The notes under the pieces: model-generated
The model's input: only the letters and a program-made list of their open reading frames with translations
Databases searched by the model: none
Told to the model about the DNA's origin: nothing
Position numbers and translations under genes: made by a program
Source of the DNA: an uncultured Eubacterium sp.
GTDB lineage: Bacteria > Bacillota > Clostridia > Lachnospirales > Lachnospiraceae
Length of the DNA: 7,304 bases
Assembly (NCBI GenBank): GCA_910586045.1
Contig: CAJUIH010000134.1
Location: 1 to 7,304 of the forward strand
Direction: 5' to 3'
Shown here: positions 1 to 6,649 of the stretch, one piece after another
Layout: every line of letters begins with the position of its first letter
Numbering within the stretch: the stretch's first letter is position 1

Positions 1-1
1 C

Positions 2-130
2 TTAGGGATTCTTGCCATTCTGGAGGGCCGCCAGCAAGCCGGGCAAACCGTCTCTTCCAGCGTCCGGCGAGCAAAAACGTACCGCCTTGTCTTAGATCTA
101 ATCAAATCCAGCCGTTTTTTGATAAGTTAA
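2..130 (+). CDS. Possible C-terminal tail of an upstream gene (5' end outside window)
   Basis: Plus-strand frame 2 is open from the left edge to a TAA at 128-130 and gives 42 residues, beginning LGILAILEGRQQAGQTV and ending in a basic, hydrophobic tail. The composition is protein-like and GC-rich, and the DNA becomes AT-rich right after the stop, as expected at a gene end. The segment ILEGRQQAGQTV loosely recalls the last helix of Gfo/Idh/MocA oxidoreductases (pattern like 'ILeAiyeSartGqtV'), but the fragment is too short to assign. No clear terminator hairpin follows. It could also be a chance open frame. Confidence 0.25.
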   Translation, partial: LGILAILEGRQQAGQTVSSSVRRAKTYRLVLDLIKSSRFLIS

Positions 131-133
131 CCA

Positions 134-180
134 AGTGTAAATTTTTGATCTATCTATATTTCGGCTGAAATTTTTACACT
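134..180. repeat. Interrupted inverted repeat upstream of the mannosidase promoter
   Basis: The left arm AGTGTAAATTTTT (134-146) pairs with the right arm AAATTTTTACACT (168-180). Eleven of 13 positions are complementary, and the outer eight bases (AGTGTAAA / TTTACACT) are perfect. The arms also share the direct repeat AAATTTTT (139-146 and 168-175), 29 bp apart, close to three helical turns. The element lies about 20 bp upstream of the candidate -35 box, where an activator or a looping repressor could bind. The pairing is seen in the sequence; the regulatory role is inferred. Low sequence complexity makes coincidence possible. Confidence 0.4.
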
Positions 181-199
181 AAACATAGAAAAACGAGAA

Positions 200-228
200 T
201 TGTTTGAAATTGGAAAATAAGGTAAAAT
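200..228 (+). promoter_or_regulatory. Candidate sigma-A promoter for the mannosidase-kinase operon
   Basis: A -35-like TTGTTT (200-205) and a -10-like TAAAAT (223-228, five of six consensus bases) are separated by exactly 17 bp in an AT-rich stretch. Transcription would start near 235 and give a leader of about 115 nt before the mannosidase start codon. The -35 box is weak, matching TTGACA only in TTG, which would fit a promoter that needs an activator. A second TAAAAT at 319-324 has no -35 partner at usable spacing. Confidence 0.45.
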
Positions 229-234
229 CGATAT

Positions 235-263
235 TAGATTAGATGCTAGATGAAATGTTAGAT
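235..263 (+). repeat. Cluster of four TAGAT repeats in the leader
   Basis: The pentamer TAGAT occurs at 235, 240, 247 and 259 (start positions), within 29 bases directly downstream of the candidate -10 box. It could be a degenerate tandem repeat or a protein or RNA binding site at the start of the transcript. The count and spacing are seen directly; any function is speculation. I see no other structure between here and the ribosome binding site, and no recognisable riboswitch. Confidence 0.3.
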
Positions 264-334
264 GGACGAAGCCATTACGGGATCCATTTTGTAAAGCGGC
301 AGGCTTAATCGTTTTGCATAAAATTTTAAACCAG

Positions 335-340
335 AAAGGA
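335..340 (+). promoter_or_regulatory. Ribosome binding site of the mannosidase gene
   Basis: AAAGGA ends 8 nt before the ATG at 349, a strong Firmicute Shine-Dalgarno sequence at good spacing. It supports 349 as the start. Confidence 0.75.
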
Positions 341-348
341 CAACAGCC

Positions 349-3300
349 ATGTTTCATACTGACCAAAAATTAGACAGAAGAATCCAGGAATTAAAAAAAT
401 ACCGATACCGCGGCGTGACGCCGATTAAAACATTCGCGGTCTGCGAAGAAGAACAGGGCGTCGTAAACCCGCAGGTGCCGCAGCATACGCAAAACTGGGA
501 TACGATCCAGACCGGGGATTATTGGTCCGGACGCGACCGTTATCTTTGGATGCAGCAGGAGGTGCGGATTCCAAAGGAATGGGGGGAAAGCCGCGCCGTG
601 GGTGTTTTTGATTTTGGCAAAACCGGGGGAGGGAATAATTCCGGTTTCGAGTCCATGTGCTATCTGAACGGACAGCCGTACCAGGGCGTCGATGCAAACC
701 ATAAGGAAGTGTTTTTTCCGCGGGAATTATACGGTACGCCGTTCCAGCTTACGTTCCGCCTGTGGTCCGGACTGGAAGGCGGCGGCAGGCCAAGGCCGCA
801 GGAGCATAAAATCGAACAGGCGGATCTGGCCTGGCTGGATGAACAGGCCGATGATTTATTTTATCTGGCTTCCCTGGTGTTGGAAACGGTGCAGGTTTTG
901 GAAGAGGGAAATCCGGTAAAATATGATCTGCGCACGGCTTTGGACGCGGCGTTCCACTGTATCGACTGGTCTTATCCGGGCAGTGAGGTTTTTTATGATA
1001 CCGTGCGCCAGGCGGACGACTTGCTGAATGAAAAGCTGGAACAGATGGATAAGCGCTCGCTTGTCAATGTGTACTGCGTCGGCCATACGCATATCGATAT
1101 GGCGTGGCTTTGGAGGCTGAAGCATACGCGTGAAAAGGCGTCGCGGTCGTTTTCGACTGTGCTTCGCATGATGGAACTGTTTCCGGAATATATTTTCCTG
1201 CAGACCCAGCCGCAGCTTTACCAGTATATCAAAGAGGATTTTCCGCAGATCTATGCGGAAATCAAGAAACGTGCCGCCGAGGGGCGCTGGGAAACGGACG
1301 GCGGCATGTGGGTGGAAGCGGACTGCAACCTTACCAGCGGGGAATCCCTGACCAGGCAGATTCTAATCGGCAGCCGTTTTATTAAGGAAGAGTTCGGCAA
1401 AGATGTAGAATACTTGTGGCTGCCGGATGTGTTTGGCTATTCCTGGGCGCTGCCGCAGATTTTGAAAAAATCCGGTATCGGCACGTTTATGACGACAAAG
1501 ATTAGCTGGAACCAGTATAACCGGATGCCGCATGATACGTTCCGCTGGATGGGCATGGACGGATCCGAGGTGCTGACGCATTTTATTACAACGCCGGAAC
1601 CGTGGAGCGAGCCTGGTTCGTGGTTTTACACATACAACGGCATGCTGACGGCAAAAACAGTCAAAGGGCTGTGGGATGCTTACAGCGAAAAAGAAATGAA
1701 CAAAGACCTGCTGGTTTCTTTTGGCTATGGAGACGGGGGCGGCGGCGTCAACCGCGACCTGCTGGAAGCAAGGAGGCGGCTGGATCAGATTCCTGGAATG
1801 CCGAATGTAAAAACGTCTACGGCAGGCGCGTATTTTCGAAAATTGAAAAAGACGGTGGAATCGACGGAGCAGTATGTGCATACCTGGGACGGGGAACTGT
1901 ATTTGGAATACCACCGGGGGACTTACACAAGCCAGGCGTATAATAAGCGCATGAACCGGAAGATGGAGCTTTTATACCGCCAGGCGGAATGGATGACGGC
2001 GATGCAGGCCGTGCAGGAGCATTGCCTGGAAAACGCCAGACAGGAAGCGCTGACCGAGGGGTGGAGGAAAATACTGACCAACCAGTTCCATGATATTATT
2101 CCGGGTTCTTCGATCCATGAGGTGTATGAGGATTCCCGCAGAGATTATGAAGAAATCCGCCAGATTGCGCGCGGCGTAGTCGCTGATTATAAGGAACACG
2201 CCCTGCAGCCAAAAGAGGGAAGCTATGTCATTTACAATGCCAGCGGATGGAACCAGGACGGGATCGCGGTGATTGCCGCAAACGGCGGCGCATCCGGCAG
2301 CTTTGCCGATGAGGACGGAAATACGCTGGTATCCCAGCAGGCGGACGGCAAATACTATGTGCACGTAAAGGAACTGCCCGCGATGGGCCAAAAAACGATT
2401 CTGTTTCAAAAGGGGGCGCAGCAGGAAGAGCACAGTGCGTTTACCGTAAACGGAAAAAATATTGAAACGCCGTTTTACTCGATTTATTTAAACGACTACG
2501 GACAGATTACGAGACTGTACGACAAGCAGGCGATGCGGGAAGTGTTGGCTGCGGGTGAACGGGGCAATGTGTTGCAGGTATTTGAGGATAAGCCGCTGGC
2601 CTTTGACGCATGGGATATTGATATTTTTTACCAGCAGAAGATGCGTGAGATTACCGAACTGACCGCGTTTGAGGTCACACAATGCGGGCCTTTGTGTCTG
2701 GCCGTGCATATGGAATGGAAGTATATGCGCACGACGATCGCGCAGGATTTGATGCTCTACAGCGTGGATCCAAGGATTGATTTTTGTACGGATGTAGATT
2801 TCCAGGAACGCCAGCAGTTAATCAAAGCGGCGTTTACCGTAGATATCCGCAGTACGTATGCGACGTATGATATCCAGTACGGCAATGTACGCAGGCCAAA
2901 CCACTGGAACACAAGCTGGGATCTCGCCCGGTTTGAGTCAGTGGGCCACCGCTTTGCGGATTTATCGGAACACGGCTACGGCGTTGCTCTGTTAAATGAC
3001 TGCAAATACGGGTATGATATCAAAGATAACGTGATGCGCATTTCCCTGCTGCGCTCGGGGCTGGAACCGGATTACCTGCAGGATGTAGGGCGGCATACGT
3101 TTACGTATTCCCTGCTGCCGCATCAGGGGGATTTTGTACAAGGACAGGTGCCAAAGTCCGCGTTTCTGTTAAACCAGCCGTTTACGGTTATGGAAGGAAC
3201 GCTTCGTTATCCAATCGGGAGCTTTTTCACGCTGGACAATGACCAGGTCGAGGTAGACGCAGTGAAAAAATCCGAAGACGGGGATGGGCTGGTTATAAGG

Positions 3301-3471
3301 TTCCACGATTTTGCGGGGAGCAGGCAAAAGGTAGAGGTGAAACCGTCCTTTGCGTACTGCGTATGGGCGGAAAGCGATCTGATGGAGCGTCCGGTATCTG
3401 ATTTTACATCCGAACCGATCCGAATGGAGCTGCATCCATATGAAATTAAAACGATTTTATTTAAATTCTAA
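349..3471 (+). CDS. Cytosolic GH38 alpha-mannosidase
   Basis: The 1040-residue product is a retaining, zinc-dependent glycoside hydrolase family 38 enzyme that removes alpha-linked mannose from oligosaccharides. It has no signal peptide or membrane segment, so it should act in the cytoplasm on imported sugars. An N-terminal beta-rich region (about 1-235) precedes the catalytic domain. GHTHIDMAWLW (245-255) holds the zinc ligands H248 and D250 of the HxD motif. WLPDVFGYS (357-365) carries the expected nucleophile D360. FGYGDGGGG (458-466) is the conserved glycine-rich loop, with D462 a possible acid/base. NQFHDIIPGSS (578-588) supplies the third conserved zinc ligand, H581. A middle helical region and the C-terminal beta-sandwich domains follow. 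Length and N-terminal extension match the Ams1/MAN2C1 cytosolic group better than the shorter MngB type. The natural ending HPYEIKTILFKF is present, so the gene is complete even though it overlaps the downstream kinase gene. Exact linkage specificity cannot be read from the sequence. Confidence 0.95.
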   Translation: MFHTDQKLDRRIQELKKYRYRGVTPIKTFAVCEEEQGVVNPQVPQHTQNWDTIQTGDYWSGRDRYLWMQQEVRIPKEWGESRAVGVFDFGKTGGGNNSGFESMCYLNGQPYQGVDANHKEVFFPRELYGTPFQLTFRLWSGLEGGGRPRPQEHKIEQADLAWLDEQADDLFYLASLVLETVQVLEEGNPVKYDLRTALDAAFHCIDWSYPGSEVFYDTVRQADDLLNEKLEQMDKRSLVNVYCVGHTHIDMAWLWRLKHTREKASRSFSTVLRMMELFPEYIFLQTQPQLYQYIKEDFPQIYAEIKKRAAEGRWETDGGMWVEADCNLTSGESLTRQILIGSRFIKEEFGKDVEYLWLPDVFGYSWALPQILKKSGIGTFMTTKISWNQYNRMPHDTFRWMGMDGSEVLTHFITTPEPWSEPGSWFYTYNGMLTAKTVKGLWDAYSEKEMNKDLLVSFGYGDGGGGVNRDLLEARRRLDQIPGMPNVKTSTAGAYFRKLKKTVESTEQYVHTWDGELYLEYHRGTYTSQAYNKRMNRKMELLYRQAEWMTAMQAVQEHCLENARQEALTEGWRKILTNQFHDIIPGSSIHEVYEDSRRDYEEIRQIARGVVADYKEHALQPKEGSYVIYNASGWNQDGIAVIAANGGASGSFADEDGNTLVSQQADGKYYVHVKELPAMGQKTILFQKGAQQEEHSAFTVNGKNIETPFYSIYLNDYGQITRLYDKQAMREVLAAGERGNVLQVFEDKPLAFDAWDIDIFYQQKMREITELTAFEVTQCGPLCLAVHMEWKYMRTTIAQDLMLYSVDPRIDFCTDVDFQERQQLIKAAFTVDIRSTYATYDIQYGNVRRPNHWNTSWDLARFESVGHRFADLSEHGYGVALLNDCKYGYDIKDNVMRISLLRSGLEPDYLQDVGRHTFTYSLLPHQGDFVQGQVPKSAFLLNQPFTVMEGTLRYPIGSFFTLDNDQVEVDAVKKSEDGDGLVIRFHDFAGSRQKVEVKPSFAYCVWAESDLMERPVSDFTSEPIRMELHPYEIKTILFKF
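3426..3429 (+). promoter_or_regulatory. Ribosome binding site of the kinase gene, inside the mannosidase gene
   Basis: GGAG lies 10 nt before the ATG at 3440, within the last 50 bases of the mannosidase reading frame. It favours 3440 over the internal ATG at 3491, which would cut into the first membrane helix. Its place inside a translated frame suggests that kinase translation depends on ribosomes finishing the mannosidase. Confidence 0.5.
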
Positions 3472-5167
3472 AAAACCGTTATATGTGAAAATGTTCGCTG
3501 CCTATGGGACGATCGTCCTTTGTATCGTAGGCGTGCTGACCCTGTTTTTTCTTTCAGATTCCAGAAAACGGATGCTGGAAGAAAACAGGGAAATGGTAGG
3601 GCAAATCAGTGCGGATGCGCTGGCGTATATTGAAGAAACCGGGCGCGGCGCCGATTATATCCATAAAGACCTATACCGGTCGCCGTCGGAGCTTGCGGAT
3701 TTGCTGGAATATCTGCGCCTTGCTACAAAAGGTTACGAGGAGTATGCCCTGCAGCGTTATATCGCTTCGCCGGACCTTGTTTATAAAGGGATGTTCCGTT
3801 TTTTAAACGAAGCGTTTGAAGCGCACGGACAGTTGGAAAAGATCGAACTGATCAGTTACCAGACGTTTCAGCTTACCGAGTTTTATCCGGAAAATCAGGT
3901 GTATCCGGGGAAAAGCGGCAGGATGCGGATGAAGCAGATCCAGGATAATACGTTTTCCAAAGAAGGGAAGCTTGTTTATTTAAAAGAAATCCGCCATCCG
4001 GATACGATGAAGCCGGCAGGGTGCATGCTGTTTGAATTTGAAGCGCAAAAAGCTTTTGCGGATCTGTTAAAACGCAGTCCGTACGCGCGTATGACCGTGG
4101 CAAATACACAAGGGCAGGTTATTTTCCAGTCTAAGGGCGGTGCGGATTATACGCGGGCCGGGTGGGGAAAATCGTTTTTTTCCTGTACGGAATCATCCCG
4201 CGGGCACCAGATTTACGCGTTTATGGATGAGCGGGAAGCGTCCAGGCTGCCGGCGGGCCGGCTGCTTCTTGGCCTGTTTGTCCAAGCGGCGGTCAGCGCC
4301 TTGGGGATTTGCCTGATTCATTGTTATGTGAAACGGCTGACCGGGCGGGTAGATGTGATTTTGGACGCCATGAACCGGGTGACGACCGGGGATTTTCAAG
4401 TGCGGCTTGCGGCCGGCAGGAAAAAAGATGAGCTGGATATGATCGCGGAAAATTTTAACCGGATGTGCGAAAAGCTCGAACTATATATTGCAAAAAGCTA
4501 TCTGGAAGAAATTGAGCGTAAAAACGCACAGATGCAGGCGCTGCAAAGCCAGATCAATCCGCATTTTTTGTATAATACGCTGGAAGCGATCCGTATGAAA
4601 GCGATCTGCAACGGGGACCGGGACGTCGGAAAAATGCTTTACAGCATGGTTGTATTGTTCCGCAGCCAGTTAAAGGAAGCGGATATGATCACGCTGGGCC
4701 AGGAGTTGGATTACTGCAAACAGTATTTGGAATTATTTGCATACCGCTACGGCGACAGCTTCCATTCCAAGGTGGAGTGCCCGCCGGATTTGCTGGATCT
4801 TAGGGTCATCAAATTCGCGCTGCAGCCGATTGTCGAAAATTATTTTATCCACGGCATCGATAGGGACCGCAAAGACAATTTAGTACAGATCCGGGCACGG
4901 CGCGAGGACGGAACGCTCTTTTTATACGTACAGGATAATGGCTGCGGCATGGAGCCGGAATTATTGGAACAAAAAAATACGCAGCTTCGGGAAAACCGCA
5001 TGCCAAAATCGCATACAGGGTCGGTTGGCATCGAGAATGTAAACCGCAGGATCAAGGCCGTATACGGCAGTGCGTACGGCATTACCTTAAAAGCGGCAGA
5101 TCCGCATGGGCTGACGGTGATCCTTAGAATGAAAGCAGAAACGGAGCCGGGAAAGGAGACGGTATGA
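3440..5167 (+). CDS. YesM-family sensor histidine kinase
   Basis: A 575-residue membrane sensor kinase of the LytS/YesM (HPK7-like) class. A short basic N-terminus precedes membrane helix 1 (about 17-38). An extracellular sensor region of about 230 residues (39-272, probably dCache-like) follows, then membrane helix 2 (about 273-296), a HAMP linker (about 297-350) and a coiled-coil stretch. The His_kinase motif QINPHFLYNTL (371-381) carries the phospho-accepting H375. The ATPase domain shows the N box PIVENYFIHG (463-472), the G1 box DNGCGM (499-504) and the second glycine motif GSVGIENVNRR (527-537). All catalytic motifs are intact and length is normal for the family. Such kinases usually respond to extracellular sugars, often with a solute-binding protein, and control a carbohydrate ABC importer through an adjacent AraC-type regulator. 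The gene overlaps the mannosidase by 32 nt and the regulator by 4 nt, so it is part of one transcript. Its partner regulator is truncated here, leaving the kinase without an intact local target. Confidence 0.93.
   Translation: MKLKRFYLNSKKPLYVKMFAAYGTIVLCIVGVLTLFFLSDSRKRMLEENREMVGQISADALAYIEETGRGADYIHKDLYRSPSELADLLEYLRLATKGYEEYALQRYIASPDLVYKGMFRFLNEAFEAHGQLEKIELISYQTFQLTEFYPENQVYPGKSGRMRMKQIQDNTFSKEGKLVYLKEIRHPDTMKPAGCMLFEFEAQKAFADLLKRSPYARMTVANTQGQVIFQSKGGADYTRAGWGKSFFSCTESSRGHQIYAFMDEREASRLPAGRLLLGLFVQAAVSALGICLIHCYVKRLTGRVDVILDAMNRVTTGDFQVRLAAGRKKDELDMIAENFNRMCEKLELYIAKSYLEEIERKNAQMQALQSQINPHFLYNTLEAIRMKAICNGDRDVGKMLYSMVVLFRSQLKEADMITLGQELDYCKQYLELFAYRYGDSFHSKVECPPDLLDLRVIKFALQPIVENYFIHGIDRDRKDNLVQIRARREDGTLFLYVQDNGCGMEPELLEQKNTQLRENRMPKSHTGSVGIENVNRRIKAVYGSAYGITLKAADPHGLTVILRMKAETEPGKETV
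5152..5158 (+). promoter_or_regulatory. Ribosome binding site of the response-regulator gene
   Basis: AAAGGAG lies 5 nt before the ATG at 5164, at the end of the kinase gene. It is a near-ideal Shine-Dalgarno sequence and fixes the regulator start; the ATGA overlap adds translational coupling. Confidence 0.75.
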
Positions 5168-5406
5168 AAAAAGTAATGCTGGCAGAAGACGAAGAATTGA
5201 TTCTGCAGGGAATCCGCTGCATTATTGACTGGGAAGAGATCTCGATGGAGGTTGTTTCCATGGCCCATAATGGGTATGAGGCGCTGGAGCTGTTTGAAAA
5301 GGAACCGGTGGACATTTTGGTGACGGATGTGGAAATGCCTAAGATGGACGGATTAGAACTGATCCGGGAAATCCGAAAAATCAGCCCAAAGACGCGCTGT
5401 ATTTAA
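5164..5406 (+). pseudogene. YesN-family response regulator, truncated within the receiver domain
   Basis: The 80 residues are the first two thirds of a REC domain: strand 1 with the acidic pair E8/D9, the IIDWEEISMEVV segment typical of YesN regulators, and DILVTDVEMPKMDG (50-63) with the phospho-acceptor D55. The frame ends TRCI-stop where family members normally continue into the hydrophobic fourth strand and the conserved Ser/Thr. Also missing are the conserved Lys of strand 5, the last helices and the whole C-terminal AraC-type helix-turn-helix region; family members are about 250-540 residues. The start is sound (strong ribosome binding site, ATGA overlap with the kinase), so the damage is at the 3' side. 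The TAA stop lies in sequence that reads, one frame over, as the interior of a solute-binding protein. As it stands the product cannot bind DNA and is probably unstable. Confidence 0.85.
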
Positions 5407-5410
5407 CCAG
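5395..5410 (+). other. Chimeric junction: response regulator joined to solute-binding protein
   Basis: Left of here the frame starting at 5164 encodes a receiver domain up to TRC(I). Right of here a different frame (+1) reads FNQKMKVLMQTGDTWDLCF, a typical interior of LplA/LipO-type binding proteins. The breakpoint cannot be placed to the base because GCTGTATT (5396-5403) could belong to either side: '(T)RCI' in one frame or 'AVF' in the other. That ambiguity would fit a short microhomology at the join. The two proteins normally have separate genes, so DNA has been lost or wrongly joined here. Confidence 0.8.
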
Positions 5411-6649
5411 AAGATGAAGGTATTGATGCAGACCGGGGATACGTGGGATTTGTGCTTTACCTCTTCCTGGACGAATGATTATCTGCAGAATGCGCAAAAA
5501 GGGATGTTTTTGGAATTGGACGGACTGCTTCAGGATACGGGCAGGCAGATGTATGAGCGTATGGACGCGCGGTTTTGGAAAGCGGCCAGGGTCGGCGGAA
5601 AGATCTACGGGGTGCCGAGCGAGAAAGAACTCGGAAACTGCCCGATGTGGGTATTTACGAAAGAGTTTGTAGATAAATACCGGATCCCTTATGAAACGAT
5701 CCATTCGCTGGAGGATCTGCAGCCGTGGCTGGCGTTAATCAAAGAAAAGGAGCCGGATGTAATCCCGCTGTATCTGACCAAGGACTTTACGGCGCCTACG
5801 TATATGGATAAGATCCATGATCCGATTGGAATCGCATACGGCGACGAATCGCTTACCGTAAAAAACGTATTTGAAACAAAAGAGATGCAGTCCGAACTGG
5901 GGACGATGCGCAGATATTATGAGGCGGGTTATATTAACCAGGACGCGCCGATTGCTTCGGATGATAAATCCGTCCGGCGGTTTGTCACCAAAGGGGACGG
6001 GCAGCCGTATGCCGAATTGATCTGGGGCAAGGATCTTGGGTACGAGGTCGTGGTTTCGCCGATTATGGAAACAAAGATTACGAATGCTTCCGCGCGGGGC
6101 GCTATGACGGCGGTAAATAAAGACTGCGCGTATCCGAAAAAAGCAATGGAGCTGTTAAACCGGATCAATACCGACGCCTATCTGCGCAACCTGTTAAATT
6201 ACGGCATAGAGGGCGTCCATTGGGAAAAGGTACCGCCAGAGCAGGAAGAGCTGGAAGCGGCAAAAGGAAAGGCCGGCGTCTATGATTTTAAAATCCGTCT
6301 GAAAGAGGATGCAAAGGAGCGGTATTCGGTGCCATACTGGGTGCAGGGCGGTCTGTTCCATACGTATGTGCTGGAAAACGAACCATTGGACAAATGGGCA
6401 ATGGTGCGGGAATTTAACGATGCGTCCGAAGAAGCGCCTTCGTTTGGGTTTGATTTTAACCTGGACGCGGTAAGCGCGCAGGCCGCGGCATTCCGCAATG
6501 TGCTGGACGAATTTGGAAAGGCGCTGTATACCGGAAGCGTGGATCCGGAAAAATACCTGCCGCAGCTTTTGAAAAAACTGGAAACGGCAGGGATTACAGA
6601 GGTACTGGCGCAGATGCAGCGTCAGGTAGACGAATGGAAGGCGCAATAA
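5402..6649 (+). pseudogene. LplA/LipO-type ABC sugar-binding lipoprotein, N-terminus missing
   Basis: From the first internal ATG (5414) the frame gives 411 residues of a family 1 extracellular solute-binding protein with a C-terminal DUF3502-like domain. Homologous sequence already begins before it (FNQK, from 5402). WDLCFTSSW (11-19) and NDYLQNAQKGMFLELDGLL (21-39) belong to the first lobe, GGKIYGVPSEKE (61-72) to the hinge/ligand region. FGFDFNLDAVSAQ (344-356) through YLPQLLKKLETAG and QRQVDEWKAQ (end) is the typical DUF3502 tail. Full members have about 490-550 residues, so roughly 80-100 are lost, including signal peptide, lipobox cysteine and first strand. There is no Shine-Dalgarno sequence before 5414, and a product from there would stay in the cytoplasm, so it should not work in transport. 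Intact, it would deliver an oligosaccharide to LplB/YtcP-type permeases; none is found in this window. The 3' end overlaps the convergent LacI-family gene. Confidence 0.85.

Noticed and set aside
100..130. Rho-independent terminator ending in the T run at 115-120
   Set aside because: The T run is preceded by no complementary GC-rich stem; the sequence before CCGTTTTTT does not fold back on itself.
289..302. Sequence resembling a catabolite-responsive (cre) element, TTGTAAAGCGGCAGGC
   Set aside because: The CG core is one base out of register with the WTGNAANCG consensus and the right half (NCAW) does not match, so it does not meet the motif.
319..328. Perfect palindrome TAAAATTTTA before the mannosidase ribosome binding site
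   Set aside because: Only A and T, ten bases long; expected by chance in AT-rich leaders and not a stable hairpin.
5475..5672. Open frames in other phases and on the opposite strand across 349-6649, some over 100 codons
   Set aside because: They lie within genes with clear family matches and have Arg/His/Pro-rich shadow compositions without recognisable motifs or ribosome binding sites.
5164..6649. Regulator stub plus binding protein as one protein made by programmed frameshifting
   Set aside because: There is no slippery heptamer or downstream pseudoknot at the join, and the result would fuse half a receiver to a binding protein without a signal peptide, which makes no structural sense.
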